Made by a program: the position numbers and the translations under genes. Positions 1-7,569 of a DNA stretch of 29,680 bases are shown piece by piece. Source of the DNA: UBA3206 sp963623875 (GTDB lineage Bacteria > Bacillota_I > Bacilli_A > Acholeplasmatales > Anaeroplasmataceae); assembly GCA_963623875.1 (NCBI GenBank), contig CAVFNL010000006.1:1-29680 (forward strand), written 5' to 3'. Each line of letters starts with the position of its first letter. Within the stretch, counting starts at the first letter, position 1. The notes under the pieces were generated by a model. The model made no database searches and had not been told where the DNA came from. It saw only the letters and a list, made by a program, of their open reading frames with translations.

Positions 1-155
1 CATATATCAATTATAGATGTAATGAATTCTATTATATAAGAAAAGAAGATACATCAACTGCAGGAAGAGCAGATATAACATTTACACCTAAATACAATGC
101 TCATATACCATTTGTTATAGAACTTAAAGCAGATGATAATACAAAATATATTTAA
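1..155 (+). CDS. C-terminal fragment of a PD-(D/E)XK nuclease-like protein (possibly truncated)
   Basis: An open frame enters from the left edge (codons from base 3) and ends at TAA 153-155, about 50 residues. It contains G-R-A-D-I, then T-P-K, then I-P-F-V-I-E-L-K, the spacing of the D...(D/E)xK catalytic core seen in the AAA-ATPase-linked PD-(D/E)XK nuclease family (DUF1703-type) common in gut Firmicutes and Bacteroidota. In that family, as I recall it, the chain continues for several tens of residues after the ExK motif. Here it stops eleven residues after the motif (last residues DDNTKYI), so the gene may be truncated. The N-terminal part is outside the window, so the ATPase half cannot be checked. 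Confidence 0.45.
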   Translation, partial: YINYRCNEFYYIRKEDTSTAGRADITFTPKYNAHIPFVIELKADDNTKYI

Positions 156-170
156 ATAGTAAATAAAAAG

Positions 171-199
171 CTGCAAGCTCATAGGCCTGCAGTTTTTTT
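171..199. terminator. Bidirectional intrinsic terminator between convergent genes
   Basis: Stem CTGCA-a-GCT (171-179) pairs with GGC-c-TGCAG (184-192) around a CATA loop. It is flanked by A-run 166-169 and T-run 193-199, so it can work on both strands. It sits between the nuclease-like fragment and the end of the convergent tetR gene and overlaps the tetR stop codon. Confidence 0.75.
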
Positions 200-776
200 A
201 ATAGTCAAGTTTTTTTAAATTGCCAATTAGATCGTCTACAATTATAGATATTTCATCTAGTGATTTTAATCCAAGTTTATCTTCAGATTTGAAGAAATCA
301 ACGAATGTGTAAATAATAGAGTTTGCTATTAAATTTACTTCGATTCGTCTTACTCTTGAATCTCTTGATAGGTAGTTAACAGTTATGTTATTATCAACTT
401 TTTGAATGAATAAATTTTTTAGTTGCTCAATAAAAGTATAAGTAAGATTTGAAGTTAATAATTTCCTATATAATTCTTCATTTTCTAATAGTGTTAAAAT
501 TAATTGTTTAGCACATTCTCTTATATCTTCAGGTGAATTGTGCTTCGCAAGAGCATCTAATGTTGTATTCATTATATTTATTATTTCATTACCAAATTCT
601 TCATATACTGCATAAATATCTGCGTAATGACAATAAAAAGTGGATTTTGAAATTTCAGCTCTTTCAACTATTTCTTTAACTGTTATTTTTGAAATATCTT
701 GTTTTTCCTTAATTAATTGTGCAAAAGCTTCTCTTATTAATTTTCTAGATCTAATTGCATTCTTGTACTCTGCCAT
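198..776 (-). CDS. TetR/AcrR-family transcriptional regulator
   Basis: 192 residues, the usual TetR length. The N-terminal helix-turn-helix is clear: helix 1 near residues 8-24, then ITVKEIVERAEISKSTFYCHY (about 31-51), with the family's S-K-S-T-F-Y recognition helix. The remaining helical region has no recognisable ligand signature and resembles the TetR C-terminal domains of DhaS-like regulators. The start is supported by a GGAGGCG ribosome binding site just upstream on the minus strand (779-788). It is transcribed away from the ABC exporter operon that begins at 950, the usual arrangement of a local repressor and its target. Binding to the operator-like palindromes between them, and autorepression, are inferred. 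The inducer is unknown. Confidence 0.9.
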   Translation of the reverse strand: MAEYKNAIRSRKLIREAFAQLIKEKQDISKITVKEIVERAEISKSTFYCHYADIYAVYEEFGNEIINIMNTTLDALAKHNSPEDIRECAKQLILTLLENEELYRKLLTSNLTYTFIEQLKNLFIQKVDNNITVNYLSRDSRVRRIEVNLIANSIIYTFVDFFKSEDKLGLKSLDEISIIVDDLIGNLKKLDY

Positions 777-847
777 GAAAACGCCTCCATAAATAAACTT
801 ATTTCTATAAAGTGTCCAAAATCAAACCTTTGTAAAAAAATTGACTA

Positions 848-876
848 TTGTCTTAACTTTACAATGATAGTATACT
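848..876 (+). promoter_or_regulatory. Sigma-A promoter of the ABC exporter operon
   Basis: TTGTCT (848-853), a 17-base spacer and TATACT (871-876). Transcription would start near 883, leaving a leader of about 67 bases. The -10 lies inside the palindrome AGTATACT (869-876), which also supplies the -10 of the opposing tetR promoter. Confidence 0.6.
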
Positions 877-889
877 CCTAAATGTAAAG
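857..889. promoter_or_regulatory. Candidate TetR operator over both -10 elements
   Basis: CTTTACA (857-863) and TGTAAAG (883-889) form 7-base inverted arms, with the 8-base palindrome AGTATACT (869-876) near their centre. A bound dimer would cover both promoters. No other regulator gene is adjacent, so the neighbouring TetR protein is the natural candidate. Confidence 0.45.
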
Positions 890-897
890 AAAGTCAA
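869..897 (-). promoter_or_regulatory. Sigma-A promoter of tetR
   Basis: On the minus strand TTGACT (897-892), exactly 17 bases, then TATACT (874-869). It overlaps the exporter promoter head-on and shares the same -10 palindrome, so RNA polymerase should not be able to occupy both at once. Confidence 0.6.
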
Positions 898-909
898 ACT
901 TAAGTTCGA
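894..909. promoter_or_regulatory. Second candidate operator palindrome
   Basis: Perfect 10-base palindrome AACTTAAGTT (897-906), extended imperfectly to 894-909. It touches the -35 of the tetR promoter and lies just downstream of the predicted start of the exporter transcript, a position suited to repression. Confidence 0.35.
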
Positions 910-949
910 AAGTGAATTCTGGTTTGAAAATGGAAAGGAGTTTTATATT

Positions 950-1894
950 ATGGCAGTAATTGAAGTTGATCATTTAACAAAAGATTATGGTTCAGGTCGT
1001 GGAGTGTTCGATGTATCATTCCAAGTATACGAAGGAGAAGTGTTTGGATTCTTAGGACCAAATGGTGCTGGTAAATCCACAACAATAAGACATCTTATGG
1101 GGTTCTCACATCCAGGTAGTGGAGAATGTAGAATGCTTGATAAGAATACATTTAATGAGTATCATGACATCTTAAATCATGTAGGTTATATTCCAGGTGA
1201 AATTGCATTGCCAGCAGGACTTACAGGTTGGGAGTTTATTAGAATGATGCAAAATATGTATGGAATACACAATGAAGAAATGTTAAATAAAATGTTAAAC
1301 TTGTTTGATTTACAAGATAATGTTCTTAAGGGTGAAACAAAACATATGTCTTTAGGAGTAAAGCGTAAACTTGCGATTGTAACAGCGTTTATGTCAGACC
1401 CTCAAATATTAATACTTGATGAACCAACATCTGGACTAGATCCAGTTATGCAACAACGTTTTATTGAATTCGTTCATGAAGAAAAAGAAAGAGGTAAAAC
1501 AATTTTATTATCTTCTCATATATTTAGTGAAGTTGATGCGACATGTGATCGTATAGCTATTATAAAGGATGGAAAAATAGTTTCAGAATTTATAGCAAAT
1601 GATTTAAAGCATGCGTCATTAAAACAATATAGAATTGTTTTTGCAAATCATGATGAATATCAGAAATTCATTGATTCATATGACCATGAAAAAATAAGTA
1701 TTCTTAAAGATAAAGGTGAAAAGAATAAGATTCGTATCGCAGTAGATGATAAATATATTAATGATTTTATTGCGTACATGTCAGATTTCGAAATGCTTGA
1801 ATTTAATAATATCAAGGAAACACTTGAAGACTTCTTCATGAAGTTCTACAAGGAAGAAAAAGATTTCGGAGGTGCTTTAAATGGAAAGAAGTAA
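950..1894 (+). CDS. ABC transporter ATP-binding protein, first of two
   Basis: 314 residues. Walker A GPNGAGKST (36-44), signature MSLGVKRKL (133-141, a variant of LSGGQ typical of DRA-type drug/antibiotic exporters), Walker B ILILDEP (153-159) with catalytic Glu158, D-loop SGLD and switch His190. A C-terminal extension of about 90 residues follows the nucleotide-binding domain, as in CcmA/DrrA/BcrA-type ATPases. It acts on the cytoplasmic face and powers the permease encoded third in the operon. An AAAGGAG ribosome binding site precedes ATG 950. The end overlaps the next ATPase gene by 14 bases, which suggests translational coupling. The substrate is unknown; the divergent TetR regulator suggests export of a toxic compound, but that is only inference. 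Confidence 0.92.
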   Translation: MAVIEVDHLTKDYGSGRGVFDVSFQVYEGEVFGFLGPNGAGKSTTIRHLMGFSHPGSGECRMLDKNTFNEYHDILNHVGYIPGEIALPAGLTGWEFIRMMQNMYGIHNEEMLNKMLNLFDLQDNVLKGETKHMSLGVKRKLAIVTAFMSDPQILILDEPTSGLDPVMQQRFIEFVHEEKERGKTILLSSHIFSEVDATCDRIAIIKDGKIVSEFIANDLKHASLKQYRIVFANHDEYQKFIDSYDHEKISILKDKGEKNKIRIAVDDKYINDFIAYMSDFEMLEFNNIKETLEDFFMKFYKEEKDFGGALNGKK

Positions 1895-2795
1895 TGAAGT
1901 AATCATTAAAGTTGATAATCTTACTAAAGATTATGGAGATAATAGAGGAGTATTTGATATTAACCTTGAAATCCATAAAGGTGAAATGATTGGATTCGTT
2001 GGAACAAATGGTTCAGGGAAAACTACAACAATTCGTTCTATTCTGGGGTATATTAAGCCTACAAGTGGACAATGTGAAGTATATGGAAAAGAATCATGGT
2101 CACATTCATCAGAAATTGCAAAATCAATAGGATATGTTCCAGGAGAAATTGCATTCCCAGATTTAAGTACTGGTATAGATTTCTTAAAATCTCAAGCTGG
2201 ATTTCTAGGACTTAACGATTTATCATATGCAAATGATTTGATTGAAAGACTACAACTAGACCCTAGGGCAAATTTAAAACGAATGAGTAAAGGTATGAAG
2301 CAAAAGACTGCGCTAGTTGCGGCATTAATGAATGATTGTCCTATTATTATTCTAGATGAACCAACAACAGGACTAGATCCACTTATGCGTGATGCATTCC
2401 TAGACATCATAAAGAAAGAACATGAAAAAGGAAAAACTATATTCATGTCATCACATATGTTTGAAGAAATGGAACAAACTTGTGATAGAGTAGCTTTAAT
2501 ATCTGATGGACACATCGTTGATATTGCAGATATGCATGCCATTAGAAATCGTGAATATAATGATTTCAAAGTTGAATTTAATAATGAAAAGGATTATTTG
2601 AAATTCCAAAGTATGGGATATAAGATAATTCGTCTTCAAGATCAATATAATCAAGTAACTGTTGAAATTAAAGATGAAGATATAAATGATTTATTTAAAT
2701 CACTTAAAGGATTAGATGTTAAGTTTATATCTGAAGTTAAATATACACTTGAAAAATATTTCAAGGAAAAAATGCAAGATAAGGAAGGAATATAA
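1881..2795 (+). CDS. ABC transporter ATP-binding protein, second of two
   Basis: 304 residues, clearly homologous to the preceding ATPase but diverged. Walker A GTNGSGKTT (41-49), signature MSKGMKQK (135-142), Walker B IIILDEP (155-161) with Glu160, and switch His192. The start ATG 1881 has GGAGGTG upstream (1868-1874), inside the end of the first gene. Both ATPases look catalytically complete, so a heterodimer serving the single permease is likely, as in other exporters with paired ATPases. A tandem duplication probably produced the pair. The gene ends two bases before the permease start. Confidence 0.92.
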   Translation: MERSNEVIIKVDNLTKDYGDNRGVFDINLEIHKGEMIGFVGTNGSGKTTTIRSILGYIKPTSGQCEVYGKESWSHSSEIAKSIGYVPGEIAFPDLSTGIDFLKSQAGFLGLNDLSYANDLIERLQLDPRANLKRMSKGMKQKTALVAALMNDCPIIILDEPTTGLDPLMRDAFLDIIKKEHEKGKTIFMSSHMFEEMEQTCDRVALISDGHIVDIADMHAIRNREYNDFKVEFNNEKDYLKFQSMGYKIIRLQDQYNQVTVEIKDEDINDLFKSLKGLDVKFISEVKYTLEKYFKEKMQDKEGI

Positions 2796-2797
2796 TT

Positions 2798-4453
2798 ATG
2801 TTTTCAAAAGCGTTATTTAAACAATCATGTAAAGCAAATGGCCTAATGTGGGCAATTATAACAGTAGCAGTATGTTTCATGTTAGCATGTGTTATGTTAA
2901 TTTCTGGAAAATCTGATATCGGTGAAGTAAAGGAAAATATTGAAACTACTATCATTGAAGAAACAGTTAAATCTAATATGAAAAAATCAACATTAAGCAC
3001 TTATGAAATTTCAATTTCAGGTGTTGAATATTTTGATTCTGCATTCGTAGATGAATTTTATGTTCAAGTTAAAAAGACAGACAATCAAGCTAAATATGCT
3101 ACTACATATGCATCTGCAATTGCAGAAGGTAAAACAGCAGAAGTTGCAAAGACAGAAGCATTTACAGCAGGATTTATAACTCCAACATACACAGAGGCTG
3201 TAACTAAATTAAATGCATATGCAGCAAAATATGCAGAAGCTGCAGGTGCAAAAGATAATACTGAAACTATTACTAATACTATGCTATTTGCAGTTAATCC
3301 TAATGGGGCAGCATCAGCTAAATACAAAGAATATGGTGAGACTTCAGCACCGGTTGAATTTATTCAAGAATTAACTGAATATTTAGTTGAAGATACAACT
3401 GCAATTATGGCTGGTCAAGAATCAACTGAGGCAAAAGATTATCTATCAACTGGTACAAGAACTAACTTTAGATATGATAGAGCTGAAAATGCAACAGCAG
3501 TTCTAATCGCATACAACACAACAAATGAAGAAGCAGTAAAAGCTACAGTAGCTTCACTTAAAGAATATGGTGTAACAGTTGAATCTTATAAAGAATTCGG
3601 ATTTACATATGCTTTTGTTAAAGATTTATCATATAAAGCAGCCTTAACATATCAAGGTGACTTAAATTATGAAATTTCAAAATTATCTGATAAGACTGAT
3701 ACTAAAGCTATAGCTGAAATTAAGGCAGACCTTGGTGTTGATATTGCAGGTTCATTCCTTGATACATTACCTCAAGAAGTATCTGATGCAATTCGTGAAA
3801 TCGGAGCTATGGATTTATATGGATTAATCGTTGGTTCAATCTTCTTCAAAATGGCCGGATTATTACTTCCTATCATTTACTTAATCATGGTATCTAACAA
3901 TTTAATCGTAGGACAAGTTGATAGTGGTTCTATGGCATACATTTTATCAACTTCAACAAAACGTCAAGAAGTAACATTCACTCAAGCTATATTCCTTGTA
4001 GGTTCATTATTTGCAATGTTTGTATGTACTGCAATAACATCAGTTGTATGTTTCTATATTGCAGATGTTGAAACAACACTTAATGTAGGAAAACTTCTAA
4101 TAATTAATCTTGGTGCATTCTTAGTATTATTCGCAATGTCAGGAATCAACTTCTTTACATCATGCTGGTTCGATCGTTCTAAGAAGAGTATGGCAATTGG
4201 TGGTGGACTTTCAATGTTCTTCCTAGTTGCGACTATGCTTGGATTATTCGGTTCAGAAGTATTACCATCAGTAATTCGTATTAGCGCATTAAATAATTTC
4301 AACTATGTATCAATCATTTCTCTATTTGATGTAGTTAATGTAATAGATGGTGGATATATGTGGATTTGGAAACTTGCAATCCTTCTTGCGATTGGACTTG
4401 TAGGATATATTGTAGGATCTATTAAATTCAAGAAAAAGGATTTACCATTATAA
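2798..4453 (+). CDS. ABC exporter permease (ABC-2 type)
   Basis: 551 residues. One transmembrane segment (about 16-37), then a large segment of nearly 300 residues predicted to be extracytoplasmic and rich in Ala, Thr and Glu, then about five more hydrophobic segments from roughly 345 to 545. The chain ends in a basic KFKKKD tail. One N-terminal span, a long external loop and a membrane bundle is the layout of ABC-2 family permeases. AAGGAAGG precedes ATG 2798 and the gene is followed by a strong terminator, so tetR-divergent ATPase-ATPase-permease forms a closed unit. Substrate unknown. The stretch at about 95-160 is low in complexity (many Ala/Thr/Lys) and may be a flexible helical region. 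Confidence 0.85.
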   Translation: MFSKALFKQSCKANGLMWAIITVAVCFMLACVMLISGKSDIGEVKENIETTIIEETVKSNMKKSTLSTYEISISGVEYFDSAFVDEFYVQVKKTDNQAKYATTYASAIAEGKTAEVAKTEAFTAGFITPTYTEAVTKLNAYAAKYAEAAGAKDNTETITNTMLFAVNPNGAASAKYKEYGETSAPVEFIQELTEYLVEDTTAIMAGQESTEAKDYLSTGTRTNFRYDRAENATAVLIAYNTTNEEAVKATVASLKEYGVTVESYKEFGFTYAFVKDLSYKAALTYQGDLNYEISKLSDKTDTKAIAEIKADLGVDIAGSFLDTLPQEVSDAIREIGAMDLYGLIVGSIFFKMAGLLLPIIYLIMVSNNLIVGQVDSGSMAYILSTSTKRQEVTFTQAIFLVGSLFAMFVCTAITSVVCFYIADVETTLNVGKLLIINLGAFLVLFAMSGINFFTSCWFDRSKKSMAIGGGLSMFFLVATMLGLFGSEVLPSVIRISALNNFNYVSIISLFDVVNVIDGGYMWIWKLAILLAIGLVGYIVGSIKFKKKDLPL

Positions 4454-4461
4454 AAATCTTG

Positions 4462-4491
4462 AAGCATTGTCTTTATGGCAATGCTTTTTTG
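4462..4491 (+). terminator. Intrinsic terminator of the ABC operon
   Basis: AAGCATTG (4462-4469) pairs with CAATGCTT (4479-4486), followed by a T-run to 4490. Confidence 0.9.
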
Positions 4492-4506
4492 TTTAATTAG
4501 CAATTT

Positions 4507-4534
4507 TTGATAAAATTGGCTAAATAATTAATAT
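4507..4534 (+). promoter_or_regulatory. Candidate promoter of the JetA-like gene
   Basis: TTGATA (4507-4512), a 16-base spacer and TAATAT (4529-4534), directly after the upstream terminator. It gives the gene its own transcription unit. Confidence 0.4.
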
Positions 4535-4605
4535 GTTAAATATTCTAGTATTAATATAAGTAGGATAGAATTAAGTTAGAAACACATTGAAAGGTGGGAG
4601 TCTAT

Positions 4606-6135
4606 ATGACATCATTATATGATATTTGTGGTGAAAAGTTCTTTACACCACTTGCAAGCAAAAATAGAAAAATATATATAGATACCATCCTATATTTAAA
4701 ACAAGTAATTAACGAATTGTTTGAAACTGAAGAAAATGATAAGTCTAAAATCGTTGATATCCTTGCAAATCATTTAGATGAAAAAGTAAGTATTAAACTT
4801 TATAATGATGATTCAAATGATGAAATTGAAACTGAAATGGATAATAAATTTAAAGCACAATTATTAATTTCAAAACTTGAAGAATATGACTGGCTTATTG
4901 AAGAGGCTTTGGGGAATGGTAAAAAAACACTAGATTTTAATAGTCATGCCTATAGTTTTATAGCTTTAATAGAGGAATTGATAAATAATAGTAGACCACA
5001 ATATACAAGTTATATAAGAATTATAAAAAATGAAATATATAAGTTTGATTATTCAACAGTTGATAGTATTCAAATTGTTGATGATAATCTTTCAAAAGAA
5101 GTAGAAGCGCTAAGAGGACTTAGATCGGATATTAGAAGATACTATAGAAATATTACTAAAAATAAAGATAAGAAAAGCCTAGAAGCTCTTCTTGAAGAAT
5201 TTACTGGTGAATACAAAGAATATTTCTTTGATTCAGCATATCTTAACTTGAAAATAAGAGACAATATTGATGCGTCTATACCTGAAATAGAAGAACAATT
5301 AGATGTTATATTTTCTGACTTTTTAAACATGGAAAAACTAGTAGGAGCGCAAATGAAAGAAAAGGGGTATGAGGATTATGATGTCGCATCAAATTATATC
5401 GAACAGATGAAAAGAAGAATTCTTTCAAACGTAAAATCTATTCCATCGATTATTGAAATGATTGATTCTAAAAATGAAAAATATGTCACAAGGACAGTTT
5501 CTGTAATTATTCATTTAATTAACCGTGGTGAAGATATTGAGGGGATATTACATAGATTAATTGATTATGTTAAGAAAAATGATGATATTGATGAATCGTT
5601 TATATCATTATTTGAAATGAAACATTATACATTTGATGCACTTAGCAAACCTAGAAAATATAATCCAAAACCAAAGCCAACGATCATGGCACTTGACTAC
5701 GAAATGGATGAAGAAGTTAAAAATAAAACATTAGAAATACTACAGGAAGATAAAAAATATAATATTCGTGCAGTAAATGATTTTGTATTAAAATTCCTTG
5801 GTGGATACGAATCTAGAAAGATATCTGAATTAGATATAGAATCTAAATATGAACTTATAGATATATCTATGGTTAAAAATATAGTTGAAGAAATAAAAAA
5901 AGATCATATGTGCATAAAACTATCTGATTTAAAAGTGGATGGTTATGATATGATTCAACTAGGATTTTATAAAAAAGGTATTGGTGATGTACTAAATTAT
6001 TTGCTTGAAGCAGTACTTGATGAGAAGGTTTCTAATGATAAAGAGGATTTAATAAGGTCTGCTAAAAAATTTAAATATCAAGCAATAAAAAAAGGTGTGA
6101 TTAACTTTTTAAAGTCACATCCTTTTATATTATAA
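4606..6135 (+). CDS. JetA-like protein (Wadjet component family, DUF5716-type), no partner genes
   Basis: 509 residues from ATG 4606. A GTG at 4594 is also in frame, but AAGGTGGG (4591-4598) is correctly spaced for ATG 4606 and would overlap the GTG. The N-terminus (FFTPLASKNRKIYIDTILYL) matches my memory of Wadjet JetA proteins, which begin with a short segment and then 'FF..L.SKN+.IY.D.L..L'. The rest is charged, helix-rich and has no membrane segment. In Wadjet, JetA is the kleisin-like subunit that works with JetB (KITE-like), JetC (SMC-like ATPase) and JetD (Toprim nuclease) to cut circular plasmids. None of those follows: the gene stops at 6135 and is followed by non-coding and decayed sequence. 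Either it is the remnant of a lost operon or a stand-alone relative with another role. The reading frame is intact, unlike its downstream neighbours. Confidence 0.6.
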   Translation: MTSLYDICGEKFFTPLASKNRKIYIDTILYLKQVINELFETEENDKSKIVDILANHLDEKVSIKLYNDDSNDEIETEMDNKFKAQLLISKLEEYDWLIEEALGNGKKTLDFNSHAYSFIALIEELINNSRPQYTSYIRIIKNEIYKFDYSTVDSIQIVDDNLSKEVEALRGLRSDIRRYYRNITKNKDKKSLEALLEEFTGEYKEYFFDSAYLNLKIRDNIDASIPEIEEQLDVIFSDFLNMEKLVGAQMKEKGYEDYDVASNYIEQMKRRILSNVKSIPSIIEMIDSKNEKYVTRTVSVIIHLINRGEDIEGILHRLIDYVKKNDDIDESFISLFEMKHYTFDALSKPRKYNPKPKPTIMALDYEMDEEVKNKTLEILQEDKKYNIRAVNDFVLKFLGGYESRKISELDIESKYELIDISMVKNIVEEIKKDHMCIKLSDLKVDGYDMIQLGFYKKGIGDVLNYLLEAVLDEKVSNDKEDLIRSAKKFKYQAIKKGVINFLKSHPFIL

Positions 6136-6138
6136 CTA

Positions 6139-6181
6139 TGGTGTCCCCGACAGGATTCTAACAAGCGGCCTGTTCTTTAGG
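6139..6181 (-). other. Degenerate tRNA 3'-end-like remnant
   Basis: Read on the minus strand, the segment ends in CGGGGACACCA, preceded by a T-loop-like TTAGAAT and CCTGT, and has CCT 43 bases from the 3' end, where an anticodon would lie. The 3' acceptor strand, discriminator and CCA are convincing. The T-stem pairs poorly, the anticodon stem does not pair, and no 5' half is present. It is not a functional tRNA. Such scars commonly mark the insertion or excision edge of an integrated element. Confidence 0.35.
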
Positions 6182-6512
6182 ATTTGAAAAAAATGTTAAA
6201 ATATCTCTTATGGTAATTTAGTGGAAAATTTTAATATAACAGAAAACTAGTGGTGGCAAAAGAAAAAATGATGGTTAGGGATAAAATACTTTTTGAATAA
6301 GGTGAATTATGGTAAAATCACGATGTAAGAAGTCTAGTATAATCTTTTTTTTTGTAATCATCAATACTCTTCTATCTTTCACCAGTATTACAAGCAAAGA
6401 CAATTTCATATTTAATATTAAGTTTTAGTAATAGTGTTGTGTTTTGTTGTATTATTAAAACATGTGAAACAAAATCGATGATAAAGTCACACATAAAAAG
6501 GTGCGTGATAAT
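6182..6512. other. Non-coding, degenerate sequence
   Basis: About 330 bases between the tRNA-like scar and the broken fic gene. All frames are interrupted every few codons, and I see no terminator, promoter of quality or similarity to jetB, jetC or jetD. It looks like eroded accessory DNA. Confidence 0.5.
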
Positions 6513-7423
6513 ATGGCAAACGTTGCAAAATTATTACATGAATAAGAGTTACTAAAGTCTAGAATAAATAAAATGATACATGGTTTTGTAGAAACAAGAG
6601 AACAAAACAAAAAAATATTTATGTCTATTATCGTGATGAGGGAATTTCTACATCAAAATATGCAGGTGAATATAGCAATGAATTAAAAAACATTATTTTA
6701 GAGAATAATAGAGTTGTTAGAGAGTATAAAAAGATTAAAAGAAATTAAAAAAGAGTTGGGGCTATTACAATATGAATCATTAGAACTAACTGATAATATT
6801 AAAGTCAATATAGATTTATCTAGAAGAAATATGGTTGATTTGATTTATAAACAAGCAATGTTTGAAGGTGTTGCTACTACATATTCTGATACTAAAACTA
6901 TTCTTAATGGTGGTATAGTAAAGGATATGAGTGCATCTGATATTTCTAAAGTTGTAAATCTAAAGAATGCTTGGAAATTCTTATTAGGTGAAGAGGTTAT
7001 AACTTATCCTACAAATTATCCTATTTTATGCCAAATTAATGAAATTGTGGAAGAAGGATTTTCATATACAGTAGGAAGAATTAGAAGTGTATATGTTTTA
7101 ATTGGTGGAAATAATTATATTCCGCCTCTTCCATATGAGGCACAATTAAAAGAAGATTTATCAAGATTATTATCAAAACATGCTTCATATGATGTTGCGA
7201 TTGAATTGCTATTATACGTAATTAAAAAACAATTATTTTTAGATGGCAATAAAAGAACTGTAGTTTTATTTGCAAATCTTTATTTAATTAGTAGAGGAAT
7301 GGGATTAATTGTGATACCTGCAGAATTACTGCCTGAATTTAAAGTTCACTTATTAAATATTATGAAGAAAATGATGCTTGTATAAAAGATTTTTTATATG
7401 ATAGGTGTCTTAAAATATCATAA
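6513..7423 (+). pseudogene. Fic-domain protein pseudogene
   Basis: The start ATG 6513 has AAAAGGTG upstream and reads MANVAKLLHE before TAA 6543. The same frame continues (ELLKSRINKMIHG...) to an A7 run at 6609-6615, where sense moves to another frame (NIYVYYRDEGISTSKYAGEY). It moves again near 6728-6735 into the long open stretch, and again near 7351-7360, after which KYYEENDACIKDFLYDRC ends at TAA 7421. Joined, the pieces give a protein of about 300 residues whose centre has the Fic fold signature L-F-L-D-G-N-K-R-T (DNA about 7226-7261), close to HxFxxGN(G/K)R. The catalytic His position appears to be Gln (K-Q-L-F), so even the ancestor may have lacked normal AMPylation activity. One stop and three frameshifts make function very unlikely; the piece 6714-7385 could still be translated. 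Fic proteins of this kind are often toxins or accessory genes. Confidence 0.75.
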
Positions 7424-7569
7424 AAACAGTTTTAGAGTGGTTTCAAAATATACTATATATTATTTTTTATTTAATGAAACTATAATCATTTAATATTCTA
7501 TTAATATTTTCAATTATAAAGACTAACTTTACAATTATATATATAGACAAGATAAAAGGAGGAAAGAAA

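Noticed and set aside
950..2795. The two ATPase genes as one gene split by a frameshift
   Set aside because: Each has a complete set of Walker A, signature, Walker B and switch His, plus its own ribosome binding site. They are paralogues, not halves.
6136..6512. Remnants of jetB, jetC or jetD after the JetA-like gene
   Set aside because: Reading the three forward frames shows frequent stops and no Walker motifs or Toprim-like signature.
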